Origin: Planctomycetota bacterium
GTDB lineage: Bacteria > Planctomycetota > Planctomycetia > Planctomycetales > Planctomycetaceae
DNA: 7,660 nt
Direction: 5' to 3'
Assembly (NCBI GenBank): GCA_024278285.1
Contig: JAJRTM010000051.1
Location: 1 to 7,660, forward strand
Below are positions 1 to 5,886 of the stretch, piece by piece. Under the pieces are notes generated by a model. That model did not search any database. It was not told where the DNA came from and saw only the letters and a program-made list of their open reading frames with translations. Made by a program: the position numbers and the translations under genes. Positions within the stretch are counted from its first letter, which is position 1; each line of letters opens with the position of its first letter.

Positions 1-265
1 GGATGTAATCGACATCGTCTGGCAGGTGCTGCGCCGCAAAATCGAAAACCAGATTTCTCCCCAAATTCAAATCGTTCTTGTGGGGAATTTCAATGTACTT
101 ATCGTTCTCGTCAAGGTCTTCAGGAAGTTCTTCGAAGTTATCACCAGTATCGGTATGGTAATGAATCTTCCCGGTTTGCTTATCAAGAAATGCCTGGTTA
201 ATACCCCCGGCATCAAAAGTAGCGTATTCGTACCCATCTAATACATCACTAAATTTAGCAGCCAT
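1..265 (-). CDS. UPF0158 family protein, N-terminal part (runs off left edge)
   Basis: This reading frame starts at ATG 265-263 and stays open to the left edge, giving 88 codons. The translation begins MAAKFSDVLDGYEYATFD, then has FLDKQTGKIHY (residues 26-36), ELPEDLDENDKYIEIPHK (46-63), DLNLGRNLVFDFA (65-77) and LPDD (81-84). This order of motifs (Q-T-G, then P-E-D, YIEIPHK, D-L-x-L-G-R, FDFA) is how I recall the UPF0158 family (PF03682): small cytoplasmic proteins of about 150 residues with no established function. The start is supported by GGAAAG about seven bases upstream on the minus strand. It lies 54 bases downstream of the 71-residue membrane protein gene and may be the last member of that operon. 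No membrane segment or signal peptide is seen. The C-terminal half is outside the window. The family call is from memory of motifs, not a search. Confidence 0.85.
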   Translation of the reverse strand, partial: MAAKFSDVLDGYEYATFDAGGINQAFLDKQTGKIHYHTDTGDNFEELPEDLDENDKYIEIPHKNDLNLGRNLVFDFAAQHLPDDVDYI

Positions 266-319
266 TTTATGTCTTTCCACTTCGATCAGGTTGATAGGAA
301 TGGCGCAGTAGAATTTCCC

Positions 320-535
320 TCACATTTTATAAGAGAGAACATAAAGCAACAGGAGAAATCCGAGCATGAAAACGGTAATCTGCATAAACAGGCGGAACGA
401 TTTTTTAAGAATTGCTGGCGGATCTTCATACCGACTTGCGCTATAAACGAGCGAAATGGCAGCGGTGAGCGGAAACATATAATACAACACCGGCAACTGA
501 GCCAGGATGAGAATTGAATGGGGAATGAAATTCAT
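320..535 (-). CDS. small two-helix membrane protein, translationally coupled to the DUF6677 gene
   Basis: A 71-residue protein with two clear hydrophobic helices, roughly residues 6-31 (ILILAQLPVLYYMFPLTAAI core) and 49-68 (FMQITVFMLGFLLLLYVLS). They are joined by a polar, charged loop (SASRYEDPPAILKKSFR). The ATG at 535-533 overlaps the TGA of the upstream gene at 534-532 (ATGA), a standard sign of translational coupling, and this is the main reason to believe such a short frame. The loop reads like a conserved segment found in planctomycete small membrane proteins next to DUF6677, but that is recollection and the function is unknown. Both helices, the short loop and the tight coupling fit a partner subunit of the DUF6677 membrane protein. 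It ends with TGA at 322-320, and UPF0158 follows 54 bases later. Confidence 0.8.
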   Translation of the reverse strand: MNFIPHSILILAQLPVLYYMFPLTAAISLVYSASRYEDPPAILKKSFRLFMQITVFMLGFLLLLYVLSYKM

Positions 536-1503
536 AATTTAACTTTCGAGACGGGCGGTTTCTGTTTCAATTCTTGTTTTTGATTCGGGGTTTCAGCTTG
601 AGAGGAATGAGGAGAATGCTCATCTTCATTCTCTATTGATTGAGGATGAAAATCGTAGGCCGGGCCTTCGTAGGCGTCCCAGATAACGAGAATATTCAGC
701 AGCCCCGCGATCCAGGTAAAGACCATCGCCAATTCCCAGCGTTTTCCCAGTCGTGCATTCATATCTTGAAGTTGCGGATCCTGCAACGGCACCTGATACC
801 AATTGCGAAATGGTCTGGGGATCGTCCCTTGCAAAACAGTTCCCAAACTTTCTGGTCCTTTCACAACCTTCGCCACTTCAAGCGAAATATATCGCTTCGG
901 ATCGGCTGATATTTTTCTCCCCAGAGAACCGCCCTCGTTAAAGTTATTTTCCCGTAACTCCAAATCGACTCTCTCGCCAGAGGGTTGCAATGTCCCCAGA
1001 AATCGGCCTTCTATTTCCGGTCCTCTCACCCCGGCAGATTGTTTCAAATTTATAGCTCCAGTCACTTTCTGAATTTGACCATCCTCGCCGCCAAGCAGGA
1101 CTCCCTCAAAGAGTACATCAACCGGGCCATCCAGTTCATTGGTGTTATTGGGAGAATCGAATCGTTTTGTCTGAACGATAGCAGGCAGAGCGGGCAAGCC
1201 GACCAGAAACTGGGAGATATATCCATAATTGCGAAATCGCCTGGCAGAGCCATTCTGGTTGTCCATGCGATCTGCACTCATTTCATAATAACAGTAAACC
1301 GGTCGCCCTTCTCCCATTTGAACGCCACAAAAGAACATCCCCAGAATGCAGATGCAAAACAGAACTCCCTTGAAAGTTCTCCCTTGGTACATTTGGCCAG
1401 CGCCGGGAATGAGCCAACTCAAAAAAGCTGCCAGTGCAGGTGTTTTTAAGCTGAGAACATAGTCGCTATCAGAAGGTGAGACGAAGTTTTTTTTATGAGC
1501 CAT
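532..1503 (-). CDS. DUF6677 family membrane protein
   Basis: A 323-residue protein with an N-terminal membrane hairpin and one more C-terminal helix. Residues 21-62 contain the segment AAFLSWLIPGAGQMYQGR and then KGVLFCICILGMFFCG. The PGAGQMYQG turn between two helices is the hallmark of DUF6677, and it resembles the TM2-type hairpin. Residues about 65-250 form a large polar domain with many charged and glycine residues (RPVYCYYE, EGVLLGGEDG, KRYISLEVAKV), presumably outside the membrane. A helix at about 257-276 (ELAMVFTWIAGLLNILVIW) precedes DAYEGPAYDF and a disordered, Lys/Gln/Glu-rich tail. The frame can also start at GTG 1518, adding five residues, but ATG 1503 is preferred because GGGAA lies about six bases upstream and the GTG has no ribosome site. 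Molecular function is not known. It is coupled by ATGA to the 71-residue membrane protein downstream. Confidence 0.88.
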   Translation of the reverse strand: MAHKKNFVSPSDSDYVLSLKTPALAAFLSWLIPGAGQMYQGRTFKGVLFCICILGMFFCGVQMGEGRPVYCYYEMSADRMDNQNGSARRFRNYGYISQFLVGLPALPAIVQTKRFDSPNNTNELDGPVDVLFEGVLLGGEDGQIQKVTGAINLKQSAGVRGPEIEGRFLGTLQPSGERVDLELRENNFNEGGSLGRKISADPKRYISLEVAKVVKGPESLGTVLQGTIPRPFRNWYQVPLQDPQLQDMNARLGKRWELAMVFTWIAGLLNILVIWDAYEGPAYDFHPQSIENEDEHSPHSSQAETPNQKQELKQKPPVSKVKL

Positions 1504-1533
1504 TGAATTTCCCAGCACGGCTGGCTTGTTTTG

Positions 1534-1545
1534 ACCGTTAACGGT
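1534..1545. promoter_or_regulatory. 12-bp perfect palindrome upstream of the DUF6677 gene
   Basis: ACCGTTAACGGT is a perfect 12-bp palindrome centred about 36 bases upstream of the DUF6677 ATG. Its position is compatible with an operator or a small leader hairpin. A single occurrence was seen in the window and no promoter could be placed relative to it, so the regulatory reading is a guess. Confidence 0.2.
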
Positions 1546-1570
1546 GCAGGTCAGATAAAGGAGGAACGAT

Positions 1571-1599
1571 AAATACCGACAGATGCGCTGCCGGAATTT
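1571..1599 (-). terminator. hairpin between the 439-residue gene and DUF6677, possible terminator
   Basis: On the minus strand CCGGCAG (1594-1588) pairs with CTGTCGG (1582-1576) across the five-base loop CGCAT, with one G-U pair. After a T/T mismatch the stem continues with AAAT against ATTT, so an A-rich shoulder precedes the stem and TATTTAT follows it. This is terminator-like, although the T run is short. It lies about 145 bases past the stop of the 1740-3059 gene and about 70 bases before the DUF6677 start, so it may separate two transcription units or act as a leader structure. Confidence 0.35.
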
Positions 1600-1739
1600 A
1601 TAGGGGATTGTAGAAAGATAGACGCAAGATTAAAACAGAGAAAATTATCACCAGCAGTTTCAACACCATTTACGCCATTCAGGACCGTTTTGTTTGGTCA
1701 GATATCAAATTACTGAGAATGCTTTTGGAATGCAGGTAT

Positions 1740-3059
1740 CTACGAACCGTCCGACGCCTGCTTCTCAGACACGACAGGATTCCCGGTCTCATCAATCGGG
1801 ACCATTCGTAAGTCTGTAATCATTGTTCCATCGAGATAGCAACGTAAAATGTGCCGATTGCGAACTCGAAACGAACCATTCACTGTTTTAATATCGCTGG
1901 TCAGTAATTGAACACGAGCAATTTTCCCCGCACCCAAAGGCGTTTTGGCGGAAAGATTCGATTGAGATTTCAAATACCATCCAGCGAGCGCATCAGGAAG
2001 ATCGTTCCGGGTAATCCAGGCAAAAATAATAATCGCAACAGAAAATATCAATGCGAATATCGTATTGTAACTAGCCACCAGAATGACCAGCGCCAGCACG
2101 GTTGTACCAATCATCACCGAACGCCGCTGTGAAGCCGGGATCACCGCGATCACTGCTGCTGTCAATGCGAACCAGCCGAGCAGTATAATCGCAGCCAATC
2201 CGACCAATGGAATGAGCCAGCCCCAGATGCTGGAAATCGCATTACTCGTATCTGACCAACTCCAAATTTCCGCAGCAACCATAAACACGGGTAGAAATAC
2301 AATTAGATAAATAAGAAGGCCGACAAGCCGGGCAATGGTGTCTGCAAACGCTTCCGTATTTTCTGCTTTCCTCTTTTCCGGGACAGCTTCCGTTCGGTTC
2401 TCTTTTTCTGCTGAAGACTCTTCAACAGGTTCCTCTGCAAATTGGGCGATGCTCTTCTGAACGGATGAAAGACTCGTTTCCGGCGAATCGAAATCATCCA
2501 CTCCCTTTTCTGAAACAGCCACTTCGCTTGTTGATTCTTGAGCAGCCTCTTTCTTTTCATCAACATGAGGAGCATGAGGGCAAAACAATTCCAGTTGCCT
2601 GCGAACTGTTTGATTCTTAAAGATGGAGAGGACCGCGGCTGCAACGACCTTGGCAATTCCCAAGGCAACCAAAATGGTAAGTAGCAGCATCCACGCTTGC
2701 CCGCAAAGATACATCATCTGTTCGATGAATGGATGGGAATAGCCGCGGTATTGCGAATATCCCCAAATGAGAAGGATCATCGCAGTGACTGAACCGACCC
2801 AACTGACAATAACCGATGCACTCCACCGCTCCGATTCCTGCTTATTGAACGCGGGCCTCCAGGGGGGAGTAAACAGCTCATCAAAATGGCGACTGCGAAG
2901 TAATGCAACAACAATTTTTCCGACACCATACGAAATCGCCAGCCCCAAAAGCAAAGCGATCATCAACGAAACCCTACCTTCAGAAAATTCCTTCTGCTCG
3001 GGGAACTGCTCGGGAACAACAGGGGCATCAACAGCAAGGGTGATTAAAAAATTAAGCAA
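1740..3059 (-). CDS. multi-pass membrane protein with acidic linker and soluble C-terminal domain (MscS-like features, uncertain)
   Basis: A 439-residue membrane protein. Hydrophobic segments lie at about residues 30-53, 82-101, 121-147, 231-256, 277-307, 315-331 and 332-350. Between the third and fourth is a polar, Glu/Ser-rich linker of about 80 residues (about 150-230) that looks disordered. The block from FADTIARLVGLLIYLIVFL onward resembles the conserved TM-helix repeats of small-conductance mechanosensitive channel relatives. The last 80 residues are soluble, with AGKIARVQLLTSDIKTVNG and FRVRNRHIL (about 377-405), which recall the beta-domain of MscS proteins. This is a weak resemblance and I do not assign channel function. 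The start codon is TTG, supported by AGGA nine bases upstream; the next internal ATG (residue 33) would cut into the first helix. The DUF817 gene ends 91 bases upstream, so co-transcription is possible. Confidence 0.85.
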   Translation of the reverse strand: MLNFLITLAVDAPVVPEQFPEQKEFSEGRVSLMIALLLGLAISYGVGKIVVALLRSRHFDELFTPPWRPAFNKQESERWSASVIVSWVGSVTAMILLIWGYSQYRGYSHPFIEQMMYLCGQAWMLLLTILVALGIAKVVAAAVLSIFKNQTVRRQLELFCPHAPHVDEKKEAAQESTSEVAVSEKGVDDFDSPETSLSSVQKSIAQFAEEPVEESSAEKENRTEAVPEKRKAENTEAFADTIARLVGLLIYLIVFLPVFMVAAEIWSWSDTSNAISSIWGWLIPLVGLAAIILLGWFALTAAVIAVIPASQRRSVMIGTTVLALVILVASYNTIFALIFSVAIIIFAWITRNDLPDALAGWYLKSQSNLSAKTPLGAGKIARVQLLTSDIKTVNGSFRVRNRHILRCYLDGTMITDLRMVPIDETGNPVVSEKQASDGS

Positions 3060-3068
3060 TTCACTTTA

Positions 3069-3072
3069 TCCT
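3069..3072 (-). promoter_or_regulatory. ribosome binding site deciding the TTG start at 3059
   Basis: On the minus strand AGGA (3072-3069) is separated by nine bases from TTG (3059-3057). No in-frame ATG or GTG lies between it and residue 33. A nearby GTG (in GTGAATTG) is in another frame and reaches a stop after six codons. The site therefore supports a TTG start. Confidence 0.5.
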
Positions 3073-3150
3073 GAAAAACAACATCGAACAATTCCCCCAT
3101 TGCACTACAGAGTGAACCAGAAAGCAAGGATTGGCTTGCAAAAGATGCCG

Positions 3151-3951
3151 CTATTTCCCCGAACTGTCTCTGATCAATTTCGGTTTATTAACCAGATTCA
3201 CCAGCACAAAACTAAGCAGCATCAGCAGGTACCAGGCAATCAACTTAGAAAACGGCACCATCTCCCAAATTCCATTCTGAGAAGGATAAACCCATATTTT
3301 ACAGTACGTTGCAATGTTTTCTGCAAACCAGATAAACAACGCAACCAGCAGGCAGCCAATCAAAAGCGGCATCTTACGATGAACCCGATCCATGCGAAAA
3401 TGAACCCAGCTTTTTCCAAACAAAAGTACCGAACCAATCAACAAAGGTGTTCTCGCATCGTAGAAAAAATGGTGCGTGAAGAAATTCAAATAAATCGCAG
3501 CAATAAACAGCACCGTCCATTTTTGTGGCGGATAATAGTTGTAGCGAAATTCAAAAATGCGGGAAACTCTCGCCAGATAACTCCCCACCGCAGAATACAT
3601 AAACCCGGCAAACAAAGGGACATTGCCAATGCCTATTCGGAATTCGCCGGGGTAACTCCACGATTGAATCGCATCCGATGTTTTGAAGACTTCCATCCCG
3701 GTCGCGACCAGATGAAACAACAAAATCACAACCGCTTCGCGAGCCGTCTCCAATTGAAAAGCCAACAGCAATAACTGAAAACCGACCGCACAAATCAGCA
3801 AAAAATCGTACCGATACAGATACCCCTCCAGCGGATACCAATACTTCGTGATCAAAACCATCGCCAGCAAAAAACCACCAAACAACGAAGCAGAAGCCTG
3901 CTTCAATCCAAACAACCAAAACTCCCACAAAAAAGTTCTAAATGATTTCAT
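3151..3951 (-). CDS. DUF817 family (YoaT-like) integral membrane protein
   Basis: A 266-residue hydrophobic protein with about eight membrane segments. Motifs that I associate with DUF817 (PF05675, B. subtilis YoaT) appear in order: [17 protein letters not shown] (14-30), FQLETAREA (65-73), [13 protein letters not shown] (80-92), SWSYPGE (97-103), [20 protein letters not shown] (109-128), [16 protein letters not shown] (156-171), [13 protein letters not shown] (185-197), WFAEN (198-202) and [12 protein letters not shown] (216-227). The length matches the family's usual 260-270 residues, so the protein appears complete. The clustered His, Asp, Glu and Trp residues around helix ends would suit a membrane enzyme or transporter, but the family has no established biochemical role that I know. 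The ATG at 3951 has no good Shine-Dalgarno sequence, yet it sits exactly where the family homology begins. The 439-residue gene follows 91 bases downstream. Confidence 0.9.
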   Translation of the reverse strand: MKSFRTFLWEFWLFGLKQASASLFGGFLLAMVLITKYWYPLEGYLYRYDFLLICAVGFQLLLLAFQLETAREAVVILLFHLVATGMEVFKTSDAIQSWSYPGEFRIGIGNVPLFAGFMYSAVGSYLARVSRIFEFRYNYYPPQKWTVLFIAAIYLNFFTHHFFYDARTPLLIGSVLLFGKSWVHFRMDRVHRKMPLLIGCLLVALFIWFAENIATYCKIWVYPSQNGIWEMVPFSKLIAWYLLMLLSFVLVNLVNKPKLIRDSSGK

Positions 3952-4004
3952 GGAAAGATCTTTTTTGTAGGTTCTTCTCAGGACTTAATGGCTGAAAGAA
4001 AAAG

Positions 4005-4036
4005 AGCCACGGATGAACACGGATTAAACACAGATC
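4005..4036. repeat. short-period dispersed-type repeat (CACGGATGAA / CACGGATTAAA / CACAGATC)
   Basis: Three consecutive 8-11-base units share the form CAC(G/A)GAT plus A-rich spacer. I recall this sequence type as a very widespread intergenic repeat in planctomycetes, verrucomicrobia and other bacteria, but I cannot search to confirm it. The outer end of the 4261-4350 arm has the related rhythm CGCGAATAAA, CGCCCATTAA, CGCGAATC, so both may belong to one loose family. It lies about 55 bases upstream of the DUF817 ATG, probably inside its leader. Confidence 0.6.
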
Positions 4037-4050
4037 AATAAAAATGCCAC

Positions 4051-4151
4051 TCAAATAACAACGACATTATTTATGTCAAATGGTAACTATTCAAGCCTTT
4101 CAAATAACAATCTGACCCGAGCCACCCTCCTCTGAATTGTTACGTCAAATG
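4051..4151. repeat. duplicated two-box module, TCAAATAACAA ... GTCAAATG
   Basis: TCAAATAACAA occurs at 4051-4061 and 4100-4110. GTCAAATG follows each copy, at 4075-4082 and 4144-4151, so the pair of boxes appears twice in the same order with different spacing. This could be a decayed tandem duplication or paired regulator sites upstream of DUF817. The boxes are AT-rich, so chance cannot be excluded. Confidence 0.35.
4052..4079 (-). promoter_or_regulatory. possible promoter for the DUF817 gene
   Basis: On the minus strand an exact TTGACA (4079-4074) is followed after 16 bases by TATTTG (4057-4052), which matches three of six positions of the -10 consensus. It would give a leader of roughly 95 bases running through the 4005-4036 repeat. 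The -35 is good and the -10 is poor, so this is only a candidate. Confidence 0.2.
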
Positions 4152-4260
4152 AATCAACAAAAACTCTTTTTTGTGCCTTGCGTAAATTTTCAAGCTACAG
4201 TTTTTGCTACGGCTCTCAAAACAAGCGTTTCTAGCAATGCCACCAAGAAAAAAGAAAAAT

Positions 4261-4350
4261 GATTCGCGTTAATGGGCGTTTATTCGCGGTTCGGCACCTT
4301 CCAATCAAACAAACCGGTTTGCGCAGTCGCCTTCGGCTTGCCGTTAAACG
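4261..4350 (-). repeat. left arm of long inverted repeat bracketing gene 4553-5782
   Basis: Read on the minus strand from 4350, this arm begins CGTTTAACGGCAAGCCGAAG and continues through AAACCGGTTT to AACGCGAATC at 4261. The right arm (5887-5967) reads the same on the plus strand. The first 40 bases agree at 39 positions (a single C/T difference at base 30); the next about 35 agree imperfectly with a one-base gap. This arm has about ten extra bases near its outer end. Small palindromes inside (AAACCGGTTT, CGGCAAGCCG, GCCGAAGGC) suggest a folded element. No open reading frame or transposase is attached. Confidence 0.85.
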
Positions 4351-4360
4351 ATTGTGATGG

Positions 4361-4402
4361 AAAACGTATTTGATGTTTGATGAGGCAAGCATGCCAAGCC
4401 AC
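4361..4402 (-). repeat. degenerate copy of the REP-like arm found at 6343-6378
   Basis: AAAACGTATTTGATG (4361-4375) matches AAAGCGTATTTGATG (6343-6357) at 14 of 15 bases. The sequence continues AGGCAAGCATGCCAAGCCAC, aligning with GGTGCAAGCACGCCATCCTAC. Here TTTGATG is tandemly duplicated (4369-4375 and 4376-4382), which explains the length difference. Read on the minus strand it starts GTGG instead of GTAG and retains the palindromic core TGCTTGC. It is best read as a mutated, single, immobile relative of the 6227-6378 element. Confidence 0.5.
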
Positions 4403-4437
4403 GACTCAAAAATCACGACAGTTCTTTCTTGCAACGG

Positions 4438-4486
4438 GTAGCACAGACAATCCCGTTCAGGGTTGTCTGTGTTGCGCAGCAACCCG
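4438..4486. repeat. GTAG-headed compound hairpin (second REP-like palindrome)
   Basis: GTAG (4438-4441) is followed directly by CACAGACAA (4442-4450), which pairs perfectly with TTGTCTGTG (4463-4471). CCC (4452-4454) pairs with GGG (4460-4462) over loop GTTCA after one bulged T, making a 12-bp stem. A second hairpin, GTTGC/GCAAC with loop GCA, follows at 4471-4483, and CGGGT (4435-4439) can pair with ACCCG (4482-4486) to close the whole. A GTAG head plus palindrome is typical of one class of REP sequences. It lies about 67 bases past the stop of gene 4553-5782, so in RNA it could stabilise that transcript's 3' end, though it has no T run for intrinsic termination. Confidence 0.65.
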
Positions 4487-4552
4487 AGGAAGTTATTTTC
4501 AAGCAACACTTATTTTAATTCAACCCTCTCCCTCAATGTCACGGGTTAACGT

Positions 4553-5782
4553 CTATCTCGGTTTCGTATTGAAGAAAAATCGTTGGGAGAACTTTTCAAG
4601 ATCTTGCATGGTATTCAGTTCTGTCAATTCTCGCTTTCCCGTTAAGCGGTTGGCGGTATTGTGATGCACGACTTTTATTTTCTGTAGATCGAATCGTCTG
4701 ATTAACGTCATCGCGACCGCGAGTTGAGTTCGATCTTCAGGGTAGCTCGGTGAATTTGTTTCTTCAAACGAGAAACGATGGCAATCGAGCTTTCTCCACG
4801 AATGTTCAAACACCGGAGCAGCGAGCAGGTGTCTGATCTGTTCGGGGATTTTCTCCACTTCGGTTTCATCAACCGAAAATGTCACTCTCGCCCCGTGGGC
4901 AGAATACAATCCCCAGCCGGGCCAGATGTCGCAAACATCGAACCACTCGGTAGCCGGAAAAATCAGAAGCAGCGTCATCGCATAAGCGGGCCAACGTTTC
5001 GTTTCATTTGAAGGGGCGGGTGGCTGTTCTAATGCTTGAGGATTTATTTTATTTCGAGCGGGCCAGAACAGGATACTGTTTTGCACGATGAAAAAGATAT
5101 TCCACATCAGAACCGGTGTTTGATGATTCAACCCCCAGGGACCGAGTGCAAGGAATAGCGCGATGTGCATGAGATAACTGAAGAGCAAGCCGATAAAACG
5201 AGTCCGTGGAATGAGCAATAAAATCGCAAGGAGAAGTTCAAACAGAGGAAAGCAAAGCACGATCCACCAGCGAGCCTGCTCCGACCAACTTGGCTGAAGG
5301 TGTATCGCCTGCAACAAACCAGCCAGAATGGTTTGCCCGTATGAATTCGGAAAGGAAGCATCCAGTTTGGAAACCGCAGAATAAAAGTAGATGCCAATCG
5401 TTATCAGCCGCATCCATTTGAGTGACTGCTCGCGCTGCATCACCCCAAGACAAAACGAATACAGAATTGCCTGCCAAATCCATGTTTGAAATCGGTGTTG
5501 ATCGAACAGCACGAGCCAGATCAAGCCGATCCCCAGAATTATCCAGGCGGTTCGTGAGATGTTGAGACTCTCTTTTTTTATGAACCACGACCGGGCAACC
5601 AAAACGGCAGCAATCATCACACAAACAAGTCCCGCCCATTCAAGCCAGCCCGGCATGTTGGTCAACCCGCTGAAAAAAGGGATACGCGGATAAGCGTGCG
5701 ATGTTCCCCACAATTGGCGAGTCAACAGCATCTCGATGGCAAGCATCAAAATCGTCACAATTTCAAGTAAACGTAATCGCAT
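4553..5782 (-). CDS. polytopic membrane protein, MauE/DoxX- or HTTM-like (uncertain)
   Basis: A 409-residue protein with about eight or nine membrane segments (roughly 6-21, 45-65, 80-94, 102-115, 122-136, 172-191, 196-214, 226-240 and 264-278) and a soluble C-terminal domain of about 125 residues. Seen motifs are DQHRFQTWIWQ (94-104), YFYSAVSKLDASF (132-144), a helix followed by PRTRFIGLLFSYLMHIALF (192-210) and GWGLYSAHGARVTF (289-302). A D-x-x-R-x-Q-x-W segment, then a YF-SxxxKL helix, recalls HTTM and MauE/DoxX-like membrane proteins common in planctomycetes. No vitamin K-dependent carboxylase module is recognised. Function is unknown; a redox or lipid-related role would only be inference. 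ATG 5782 has no Shine-Dalgarno sequence upstream. The gene stands alone, enclosed by inverted repeat arms and other palindromes, with no neighbour close enough to form an operon. Confidence 0.85.
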   Translation of the reverse strand: MRLRLLEIVTILMLAIEMLLTRQLWGTSHAYPRIPFFSGLTNMPGWLEWAGLVCVMIAAVLVARSWFIKKESLNISRTAWIILGIGLIWLVLFDQHRFQTWIWQAILYSFCLGVMQREQSLKWMRLITIGIYFYSAVSKLDASFPNSYGQTILAGLLQAIHLQPSWSEQARWWIVLCFPLFELLLAILLLIPRTRFIGLLFSYLMHIALFLALGPWGLNHQTPVLMWNIFFIVQNSILFWPARNKINPQALEQPPAPSNETKRWPAYAMTLLLIFPATEWFDVCDIWPGWGLYSAHGARVTFSVDETEVEKIPEQIRHLLAAPVFEHSWRKLDCHRFSFEETNSPSYPEDRTQLAVAMTLIRRFDLQKIKVVHHNTANRLTGKRELTELNTMQDLEKFSQRFFFNTKPR

Positions 5783-5812
5783 GAGGAAAGCATCGGATCA
5801 AAACAGCGCGGC

Positions 5813-5830
5813 TTTTAGTCGCGACCAAAA
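5813..5830. promoter_or_regulatory. imperfect 18-bp palindrome upstream of gene 4553-5782
   Basis: TTTTAGTCGCGACCAAAA is palindromic except for one mismatched pair (5817/5826), with a perfect core GTCGCGAC at 5818-5825. On the minus strand a -10-like CATAAT (5835-5830) lies immediately upstream, so a transcription start would fall inside the palindrome, a classical repressor position. No matching -35 was found. It may instead be part of a dispersed repeat together with 5833-5870. Confidence 0.3.
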
Positions 5831-5832
5831 TT

Positions 5833-5870
5833 ATGATTACCCCTAAGGCTCGAAGAGACAAAGAAGAAAA
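5833..5870 (-). repeat. dispersed-type intergenic sequence (TTCTTTGTCTCTTCGAGCC)
   Basis: On the minus strand this reads TTTTCTTCTTTGTCTCTTCG and then AGCCTTAGGGGTAATCAT. I recall near-identical strings of the form 'ttcgtgtcttcgtgcc' as a very common non-coding sequence across many bacterial genomes, often near the CACGGATGAACACGG repeat, which is also present here at 4005-4036. Only one copy is in this window, so the call depends on memory. Confidence 0.4.
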
Positions 5871-5886
5871 GTGTATGGGAATTCTT

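Larger units (their letters stand above)
3952..4552. other. 601-bp repeat-rich intergenic region
   Basis: No credible gene was found on either strand; the short frames here lack ribosome sites and protein-like composition. The stretch separates the start of the DUF817 gene from the end of the 4553-5782 gene, both on the minus strand. From left to right it holds a short-period repeat near 4005-4036, AT-rich direct repeats between 4051 and 4151 with a possible promoter, the left arm of a long inverted repeat (4261-4350), a degenerate REP-like copy (4361-4402) and a GTAG-headed hairpin (4438-4486). Each is listed separately. Confidence 0.75.

Noticed and set aside
985..1449. A 154-codon open frame on the plus strand
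   Set aside because: It is antisense to the DUF6677 gene, with no ribosome site and no recognisable protein motif.
2767..3774. A 335-codon open frame on the plus strand
   Set aside because: It lies antisense to the DUF817 gene and the start of the 439-residue gene. Its product is unusually rich in Arg, Lys, Gln, Asn and His without domain features, as expected for the complement of membrane-protein genes, while the minus strand carries a recognisable family.
4261..4350. Integron attC site, suggested by GTTTAAC at the inner end of the arm
   Set aside because: GTTTAAC fits the RYYYAAC box, but no matching GTTRRRY partner occurs at a suitable distance on the same strand, the arm lacks the R''-L''-L'-R' arrangement, and no integrase is present.
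4435..4486. Intrinsic terminator for gene 4553-5782
   Set aside because: The stem is strong, but no T run follows it in the direction of transcription. Termination here would need another mechanism, so it was listed as a repeat/hairpin.
3952..4552. CRISPR array
   Set aside because: Repeats here differ in sequence, orientation and spacing. There is no regular repeat-spacer pattern and no cas gene.
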